NCBI RefSeq assembly: GCF_010550675.1
Contig: NZ_JAAGOA010000004.1
Span: forward strand, 1-64,000
Length of the DNA: 64,000 nucleotides
Direction: 5' to 3'
DNA from: Phytoactinopolyspora halotolerans
GTDB taxonomy: Bacteria; Actinomycetota; Actinomycetes; Jiangellales; Jiangellaceae
Shown here: positions 58,509 to 64,000 of the stretch, piece after piece
Position numbering within the stretch: position 1 is the first letter of the stretch
Layout of the letters: each line of letters opens with the position of its first letter
Program-made: the position numbers and the translations under genes
Notes under the pieces: model-generated
Seen by the model: the letters and a program-made list of their open reading frames with translations, nothing else
The model's database searches: none
Told to the model about the DNA's origin: nothing

Positions 58509-58586
58509 GTCGTGGATCATCGGTGATCATCGCTGCGTCAACGTGCCACAATCCTAAGCGACAAAATGTCCGTTCGATCCTGATGG

Positions 58587-59720
58587 ATGGCGATCCGGGT
58601 GGCAATCAACGCGTCGAAGCCGCGGAAGGTCCTCATCGTGGGGGCCGGGGCGGCCGGACTGTCGCTGGCCGTCGTGCTGGCCGAGAGCGACCGGCGGTAC
58701 GACATCACCGTCGTCGAACGTGGCCGGCCTGCCGAGCGGCCTGGATTCGGTATCACGCTCCGTGAAGAGGGGCTCTCCTTCCTTGATCTCGGCACCATGA
58801 TCTCCGGTGTACATCTTCAGGGCCGGGCCTTCTGGAAGGGCGGTGCGGCGGTTGTCGATCTTCCCAACCCTGCGAGTACCCATCTCATCTGCTTCTCACG
58901 TGCCGCGTTTGTGAACGCCCTCACCAAACGCTGCATTGATGCAGACGTCGAGATCCGCTACGGCTGTGATGGCGCCACGCTCAGCGATACATACCTTGAG
59001 GACTTTGATCTGGTGGTCGGTGCAGATGGCGCGGACAGCGCCGTGCGCCGACGCTACGAGACTGACTTCAAGCCGGAGATCGGATACGGCGCCAACCGGT
59101 ACGGCTGGTTCGGAGTGGACACGGCTTTCGAGAAGCTGACGATCATGCTGCCGGAAGACGGCACGATGCTTGGCTGGGCTTACAAATACTCCGCAGGTCG
59201 GAGCACCTTCATCGTCGAGTGCACGGAGACACGATTCCGCAGCAACCACTTCGATGAGCTGTCGGCTGAGGACACAGCGCGGCGGCTGGGTGAGATCTTC
59301 GCGACCGAACTCGGTGAGGGATCGGTGGCATGCGGCGATGCTGCGCGCTGGATGAGGTTCGGCACGATCACCAATACGCGGCTGCGGCACCGCAACGTCG
59401 TGCTCATCGGCGACGCTGCCCACACCACGCACTTCTCGCAGGGTGTGGGAACGATGTTCGCTTTCGACGACGTGCTGGCGCTGCAGTCGGCGCTTGACCA
59501 ACATCACGCGATTGTCGACGCGCTCGACGCATATGAAGCGCTGCAACAGCCGAAGATCGCCGAGTACCAGGAGATCGCCACCGCCAGCATGCGGTGGTCG
59601 GAGAAGCTGCTCGACTGCGCCGAGCGCGGAGACGATGCATGCGTCTCCAATCTGATTGCGCAGCGCTGGCCCGATAACGCGGTTCCACCTGGCCCGATGA
59701 ACAGCGGTGATCGCATGTAG
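58587..59720 (+). CDS. FAD-dependent monooxygenase (aromatic hydroxylase family)
   Basis: A 377-residue group A flavoprotein monooxygenase. The FAD-binding GAGAAGLSLAVVLAE is near the N-terminus, DLVVGADGADSAVRR is the DG motif, and NVVLIGDAAHTTHFSQGVG is the GD motif. This pattern, especially HFSxGxGT, resembles salicylyl-CoA 5-hydroxylase and VioD-type enzymes, so an aromatic or indole substrate is likely. Start is uncertain between the ATG at 58587 and the GTG at 58599. It stands alone between rpsT and lepA, an unusual insertion between core genes. Its stop is 72 bp from that of lepA. Confidence 0.88.
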   Translation: MAIRVAINASKPRKVLIVGAGAAGLSLAVVLAESDRRYDITVVERGRPAERPGFGITLREEGLSFLDLGTMISGVHLQGRAFWKGGAAVVDLPNPASTHLICFSRAAFVNALTKRCIDADVEIRYGCDGATLSDTYLEDFDLVVGADGADSAVRRRYETDFKPEIGYGANRYGWFGVDTAFEKLTIMLPEDGTMLGWAYKYSAGRSTFIVECTETRFRSNHFDELSAEDTARRLGEIFATELGEGSVACGDAARWMRFGTITNTRLRHRNVVLIGDAAHTTHFSQGVGTMFAFDDVLALQSALDQHHAIVDALDAYEALQQPKIAEYQEIATASMRWSEKLLDCAERGDDACVSNLIAQRWPDNAVPPGPMNSGDRM

Positions 59721-59791
59721 CCCGCGTCGTGCCTACCTTGGTCCCGGGCATGGCCTGAGACGGGCCGCGTTGCCGGTGGGCCGGCGCATGG

Positions 59792-61681
59792 TCACTTCGG
59801 CGGGGTCTTGGTCGCCTTGCCCCCGGCCGATTCGGACGACAACGCGGCGATGAAGGCCTCTTGTGGTACCTCCACCCGGCCGACCATCTTCATCCGCTTC
59901 TTGCCTTCCTTCTGCCGCTCCAGCAGCTTGCGCTTCCGGGTGATGTCACCGCCGTAGCACTTGGCAAGCACGTCCTTGCGGATGGCGCGGATGTTCTCGC
60001 GGGCGATGACTCGCGATCCGATCGCCGCCTGGATCGGCACCTCGAACTGCTGGCGCGGGATGAGCTCCTTGAGCTTGGCCGCCATGGCCACGCCGTAGCT
60101 GTAGGCCTTGTCCTTGTGAACGATGGCGCTGAACGCGTCGACCGGGTCGCCGTGCAGCAGGATGTCCACCTTGACGAGGTCCGACTCGGCGTCGTCGGTC
60201 GGCTCGTAGTCGAGGCTGGCGTAGCCGCGGGTGCGTGACTTCAGCGCATCGAAGAAGTCGAAGACGATCTCGGCCAGCGGCAGCGTGTAGCGCAGCTCGA
60301 CCCGGTCCTCCGAGAGGTAATCCATGCCCAGCATGTTCCCGCGCCTGGCCTGGCACAGCTCCATGATCGCGCCGACGAACTCGCTCGGGGCCAGCACCGT
60401 CGCCCGGACCATCGGCTCCCGGACCGACGCCACCTTCCCGGTCGGGAACTCACTCGGGTTGGTGACGATGTGCCGCTCGCCGTCCTCCATCTCCACGTCG
60501 TAGATCACGTTCGGGGCGGTCGAGATCAGGTCGATGCCGAACTCTCGCTCCAACCGCTCGCGGACGATCTCCAAGTGCAGCAGGCCCAGGAAGCCGCACC
60601 GGAACCCGAACCCCAGCGCACCGGATGTCTCGGGCTCGTAGATCAGGGCGGCGTCGTTCAGCTTGAGCTTGTCCAGCGCGTCGCGCAGGTCCGGGTAGTC
60701 GGAGCCGTCCAGCGGGTACAGGCCGGAGAAGACCATCGGCTTGGGCTCCCGGTACCCGGGGAGCGGCTGGTCCGCGGGCCGTGCGGCGTTGGTGACGGTG
60801 TCGCCGACCTTCGACTGGCGGACGTCCTTGACGCCGGTGATCAGGTAGCCGACCTCGCCGACACCCAGGCCGGAACAGGGCTGCATCTCCGGGGAGATCA
60901 CACCGATCTCCAGCAGCTCATGCGTGGCCTGTGTGGAGATCATCACGATGCGTTCGCGCGGAGTCAACTGCCCGTCGATCACCCGAATGTAGGTGACGAC
61001 GCCGCGATAGGAGTCGTAGACGCTGTCGAAGATCATCGCCCGCGACGGCGCGTCGGCCACCCCGGTCGGCGGTGGCACCTCGGTGACGATGCGGTCGAGC
61101 AGCTCCTGCACGCCCTCGCCGGTCTTGCCGCTGACCTTGTGGACGTCCTCGGGGTCACATCCGATCAAATGCGCGAGCTCGGCCGCGTACTTCTCCGGCT
61201 GGGCGGCCGGCAGATCGATCTTGTTCAGGACCGGGATGATCTGCAGATCGTTCTCCAACGCCATGTACAGGTTGGCCAGGGTCTGCGCTTCGATGCCCTG
61301 CGCGGCGTCGACCAGCAGGACGGCCCCCTCGCAGGCCGCCAGGCTGCGGCTGACCTCGTAGGAGAAGTCGACGTGGCCGGGGGTGTCGATGAGATTGAGG
61401 ATGTGCGGGGTTCCGGCGTCATCGCCGGTGGCCGGGGTGTACGGCAGCCGGACCGCCTGGCTCTTGATGGTGATGCCGCGCTCGCGTTCGATATCCATGC
61501 GGTCGAGGTATTGCGCGCGCATGAGACGGTCGGTGACGACACCGGTCATCTGCAGCATGCGGTCGGCCAGCGTCGACTTGCCGTGGTCGATGTGGGCGAT
61601 GATGCAGAAGTTGCGGATCAGCTCAGGCGGCGTGGCAGCCGGCGCGGGTGTGTCAGAGGTCCGTGGCACACAGACCATCAT
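59792..61681 (-). CDS. lepA: Elongation factor 4 (LepA)
   Basis: A 629-residue translational GTPase. G motifs are [14 protein letters not shown] (G1), ERGITIKSQ (G2 region), [12 protein letters not shown] (G3) and [11 protein letters not shown] (G4). The LepA-specific C-terminal part is present ([57 protein letters not shown]). EF4 back-translocates or helps ribosomes in biogenesis. Two adjacent ATGs at 61681 and 61678 and a GTG six codons further are possible starts. A divergent secreted-protein gene begins 133 bp away. Confidence 0.97.
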   Translation of the reverse strand: MMVCVPRTSDTPAPAATPPELIRNFCIIAHIDHGKSTLADRMLQMTGVVTDRLMRAQYLDRMDIERERGITIKSQAVRLPYTPATGDDAGTPHILNLIDTPGHVDFSYEVSRSLAACEGAVLLVDAAQGIEAQTLANLYMALENDLQIIPVLNKIDLPAAQPEKYAAELAHLIGCDPEDVHKVSGKTGEGVQELLDRIVTEVPPPTGVADAPSRAMIFDSVYDSYRGVVTYIRVIDGQLTPRERIVMISTQATHELLEIGVISPEMQPCSGLGVGEVGYLITGVKDVRQSKVGDTVTNAARPADQPLPGYREPKPMVFSGLYPLDGSDYPDLRDALDKLKLNDAALIYEPETSGALGFGFRCGFLGLLHLEIVRERLEREFGIDLISTAPNVIYDVEMEDGERHIVTNPSEFPTGKVASVREPMVRATVLAPSEFVGAIMELCQARRGNMLGMDYLSEDRVELRYTLPLAEIVFDFFDALKSRTRGYASLDYEPTDDAESDLVKVDILLHGDPVDAFSAIVHKDKAYSYGVAMAAKLKELIPRQQFEVPIQAAIGSRVIARENIRAIRKDVLAKCYGGDITRKRKLLERQKEGKKRMKMVGRVEVPQEAFIAALSSESAGGKATKTPPK

Positions 61682-61814
61682 CCCACGGGTGTCGAATGTG
61701 ACGCACAGGTGCGATCCGCTCGCCGTCGCGGCAGGTACCACGGCCGTCGGTTTAGGGTGGTGTTGTAGCCTGCGGACGGCAGGTGGCAGCAGCGGTCATC
61801 GATGCGGGTGGAAC

Positions 61815-63287
61815 ATGAGACGTCCTCGGCGCATGTCGGCGCGTGCGCGGTCCGGCTTCGTCGGCGTATCGGCGATGATCGTCGCGCCGCTGCTCATCTG
61901 TCCTCTTCCGTCCGCGGGCGCGCAGGAGCCGACGGCGGAGATCGACTTCACCCGGTGGGAGACCACCTCCGACTGGCTTGACGGAGAACGGTCCGGCGTC
62001 GTGGCGCTGCCGGGCCGGAGAACCGGCATCATGATGCTCGGCGTGGCCGGGACCACGTCCGGCGTGGACGTCCAGACCGACGCGCGCGGGCGCGCCGACC
62101 AATGGGAATACGCCACGTGGACGTCGCCGGCCACCGAGCTCGAGTTCGGGGCGAGCGAGGTGGTCGCCTCGTGGGGTGCATCCACGCCCGGTGACTCGTG
62201 GATCTCCGTTGAGGTGCAGGGGACGTACGAGGACGGATCCACCACCCCCTGGTACAACCTCGGCAACTGGGACGCGCGGGACAGCGGCATCGAGCGCGCC
62301 AGTGTCGACAGCCAGAGCGACGGTCGCAGTAGCGTGCTGGTGGACACCCTGGTTGTGGGCACTCAGGCCGACGGTGATCCGGAGAACCCGGACGACCGCG
62401 ACCAGGGAACGGCAGCCCCGCGGGATCCCGGCGCCGAGACCGAGCTCGACAGTGGTGGCGAGGCCGGCGAACGCTCGCTCGACGAGCCGTTGCTCGACGC
62501 CTACCAGCTGCGCGTGACCATGTACCGTCCGCAGGGCAGCCTGGTCATGCCGCGGGTATGGACGCTGGCCGCCATGGCCTCCGACGTCCCCGACCGGACG
62601 TCTGTCGAGACGAGCGAAGGCGGCCTCGCCTGGGGCGAGGAGCTCAACGTGCCGGCGCGATCGACGAACGTGCATCGCGACGCCTATCCCGAATACGGCG
62701 GCGGCGCATCCTGGTCGAGCCCGGCGGCGACGACCATGGTCATGGAGTACTTCGGCGTGGTCCCGTCGCGGGAGGACATGGCCTGGATCGACGCCGGCTA
62801 CACCGACCCGCAGGTGGCCCACGCGGCTCGCTCGGTGTGGGACCACGCCCTCGCCGGCACCGGCAACTGGTCGTTCAACGCTGCGTATGCGGCGACGTTC
62901 CCGCAGCTCGACGCGTTCGTCACGAGGCTGAGATCGCTGAACGACGTCGAGCGGTTCATCGACGCGGGGATCCCGGTCATTACGTCGTCGCTAGCATTCC
63001 GTGCTTCGGAGCTGGACGGTGCCAACTACGGTACGGGCGGGCACTCGATGGTCGTGGTCGGGTTCACCGAGGACGGTGACGTCATCGTCAACGACCCCGC
63101 CGCGCGGTCGAACACGTCCGTTCGCCGCGTCTACGACCGGGCGCAGTTCGAGGAGATCTGGCTGCGCACCGAGCGGTCGTTGGCCAGCGGCGAGACCGGC
63201 TCGGGGCACGGCGGGGTGGCGCAGATCATCCGGCCATACGATATCGAGCTGCCGGACGACGACGCAGACGCCTCCGCGCCGTGGTGA
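61815..63287 (+). CDS. Secreted C39-like peptidase-family protein with Ser in place of the catalytic Cys
   Basis: A 490-residue protein with an N-terminal signal peptide (basic start, hydrophobic core SGFVGVSAMIVAPLLICPL, cleavage likely after PSAGA). A beta-rich domain of ~250 residues follows. The C-terminal C39-like papain-fold domain begins at about residue 285. The family's Trp-Cys-Ser-Pro motif reads WSSP here (residues 300-303, in GGGASWSSPAATTMVMEYFG), while the His (about residue 410, in GGHSMVVVGF) and following NDPAA remain. Loss of Cys suggests a non-proteolytic, perhaps binding, function, or a Ser nucleophile. Start ATG at 61815 with GGTGGA upstream; longer frames overlap lepA and lack a signal. 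Confidence 0.85.
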   Translation: MRRPRRMSARARSGFVGVSAMIVAPLLICPLPSAGAQEPTAEIDFTRWETTSDWLDGERSGVVALPGRRTGIMMLGVAGTTSGVDVQTDARGRADQWEYATWTSPATELEFGASEVVASWGASTPGDSWISVEVQGTYEDGSTTPWYNLGNWDARDSGIERASVDSQSDGRSSVLVDTLVVGTQADGDPENPDDRDQGTAAPRDPGAETELDSGGEAGERSLDEPLLDAYQLRVTMYRPQGSLVMPRVWTLAAMASDVPDRTSVETSEGGLAWGEELNVPARSTNVHRDAYPEYGGGASWSSPAATTMVMEYFGVVPSREDMAWIDAGYTDPQVAHAARSVWDHALAGTGNWSFNAAYAATFPQLDAFVTRLRSLNDVERFIDAGIPVITSSLAFRASELDGANYGTGGHSMVVVGFTEDGDVIVNDPAARSNTSVRRVYDRAQFEEIWLRTERSLASGETGSGHGGVAQIIRPYDIELPDDDADASAPW

Positions 63288-63376
63288 CCTCCGCCCGTGC
63301 CGGTGCCCGGCGACGCGAGCGTGGCTTCGCAGCGAACCGCAGGGACAGCGCCTGCCCTCGGCCCAGGGCAACTCTT

Positions 63377-63390
63377 GGCAACCGCTTCCC
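63377..63390. promoter_or_regulatory. Possible LacI-type operator upstream of the Gfo/Idh gene
   Basis: GGCAACCGCTTCCC fits the LacI-family pattern GGnAAnCGnTTnCC in the 242-bp gap before a sugar-type oxidoreductase gene, 140 bp upstream of its ATG. Only one copy is seen and no LacI gene is in the window. Confidence 0.3.
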
Positions 63391-63529
63391 GCGCCGGTCG
63401 TCGCCGTGCGGGGATGGAATCGACGCCGCGTGCCGGTTGTGCGACCGCGGCGACAATGGCAACGATGGCAGAGAACTGGACAACCCGGACGGAGCCGGCG
63501 GCGGGCGCTGATCGGCGAAGGACGTGAGG

Positions 63530-64000
63530 ATGCGTTTCGGAATCGTAGGTTGTGGTGTGATCTCCGGTGCTCATGCCGCGGCGATCGCGGCTTTGGGAGA
63601 TTCGTCGCAGCTGGTCAGCGTCTATGACGTGGACAGGGAGAAGGCCTCGGCTCTTGCCGCCCAGCAGGGTTGCGCCGCCGACGGTACGCTGCAGGAACTG
63701 CTGGACCGTGATGAGATCGACGCGGTGGCCGTCTGCGTGCCGAGCGGCCTGCACGCGGAGATCGCGGTCGCGGCGCTCGAAGCCGGCAAGCACGTGCTGG
63801 TGGAGAAGCCCCTCGACATCACATTGGATGCGGCAGATCGGATCATCGAGGCCGAGCAGCGCACCGGGAGAGTCGTCACCACCATCAGCCAGCGCCGGTT
63901 CGAGGCGGCGCCGTCCTTCGTCCACCGGGTGATCCACGAGGGTGCCCTTGGCGCCGTGACGTCCGGCATCGCCGAGTGCACCTGGTGGCGATCCGATCAG
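63530..64000 (+). CDS. Gfo/Idh/MocA family oxidoreductase, N-terminal part (runs off right edge)
   Basis: 157 codons are visible and the frame is open at the window end. The start MRFGIVGCGVISGAHAAAI is the NAD(P)-binding Rossmann motif (GxGxxSxxH). VCVPSGLHAEIAVAALEAGK and HVLVEKPLDITLDAADRII with the catalytic-region EKP follow, the hallmark of sugar and inositol dehydrogenases of this family. Purine-rich GAAGGACGTGAGG precedes the ATG. The substrate-binding half lies outside the window. Confidence 0.93.
   Translation, partial: MRFGIVGCGVISGAHAAAIAALGDSSQLVSVYDVDREKASALAAQQGCAADGTLQELLDRDEIDAVAVCVPSGLHAEIAVAALEAGKHVLVEKPLDITLDAADRIIEAEQRTGRVVTTISQRRFEAAPSFVHRVIHEGALGAVTSGIAECTWWRSDQ

Noticed and set aside
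60470-61768. 432-codon plus-strand frame inside lepA
   Set aside because: Antisense to lepA with composition typical of mirrored GC-rich codons and no domain.

Overview
The window is chromosomal DNA from a high-GC actinomycete. GC looks close to 70%, GTG starts are frequent, neighbouring genes often overlap by ATGA or GTGA, and there are actinobacterial hallmarks: a StrR-type activator, a BldD-like regulator, an Rv1355c-type fusion, a DUF222 protein, and the order leuS - degV - comEA - comEC - holA, then rpsT and lepA. A genus cannot be fixed from the sequence alone. A Jiangella-like or other filamentous actinomycete would fit.

Left flank (1-14.5 kb): the start of a DUF222/HNH-type protein runs off the left edge. 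It is followed by a DHA2-type MFS exporter, a leftward four-gene membrane operon (DUF4129, small membrane protein, DUF58, small membrane protein), a 1-kb gene-poor stretch, and a rightward ABC system. That system has two ATPases and two very large FtsX-like permeases; the second ATPase has an AbrB-like C-terminal tail.

Central accessory region (14.9-33.5 kb): a cryptic biosynthetic gene cluster under a StrR-family activator. It encodes three stand-alone adenylate-forming enzymes, three stand-alone carrier proteins (one fused to an AMP-ligase C-subdomain), and one stand-alone condensation-domain protein. It also has a transglutaminase-like Cys-His-Asp protein and a MIO-type aromatic amino acid lyase/aminomutase. 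Sugar genes are a CapD-like nucleotide-sugar dehydratase, a DegT aminotransferase, a WxcM-like acyltransferase/ketoisomerase, a GT4 glycosyltransferase and an LmbE deacetylase, with a NodU/TobZ-type carbamoyltransferase. The inferred product is a carbamoylated aminosugar amide carrying an aryl (beta-)amino acid or cinnamoyl unit; I do not recognise a known pathway with this exact set. The logic partly recalls andrimid (MIO aminomutase + transglutaminase + free carriers). The cluster ends in a wrecked ABC exporter with a one-base frameshift and a large internal deletion.

Core region (33.6-46.7 kb): VKOR-type thiol oxidoreductase, SbcD/YhaO-like nuclease, leuS preceded by a previously unlisted 11-residue leader peptide with four tandem Leu codons and a terminator (transcription attenuation), degV, comEA-comEC-holA with DnaA boxes in front, and an E1 alpha/beta 2-oxoacid dehydrogenase pair without E2.

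Second messenger locus (46.7-52.5 kb, leftward): a FeeM/GNAT-like acyltransferase, an Rv1355c-like E1-nitroreductase fusion, a GAF-GGDEF-EAL protein and a BldD-like regulator that keeps most of the BldD c-di-GMP signature. Part of this order matches Rv1354c-Rv1355c of Mycobacterium tuberculosis, suggesting a conserved but uncharacterised c-di-GMP-linked module.

Right flank (53-64 kb): a leftward L-fucose utilisation set (alpha-L-fucosidase, L-fuconate dehydratase, aldo/keto reductase, fuconolactonase) with a shared ACATCnGATGT palindrome before two of the genes, then rpsT, an FAD monooxygenase, lepA, a secreted C39-like protein whose nucleophile Cys is replaced by Ser, and the start of a Gfo/Idh oxidoreductase cut by the right edge. 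No tRNA, rRNA, CRISPR array or insertion sequence was seen.
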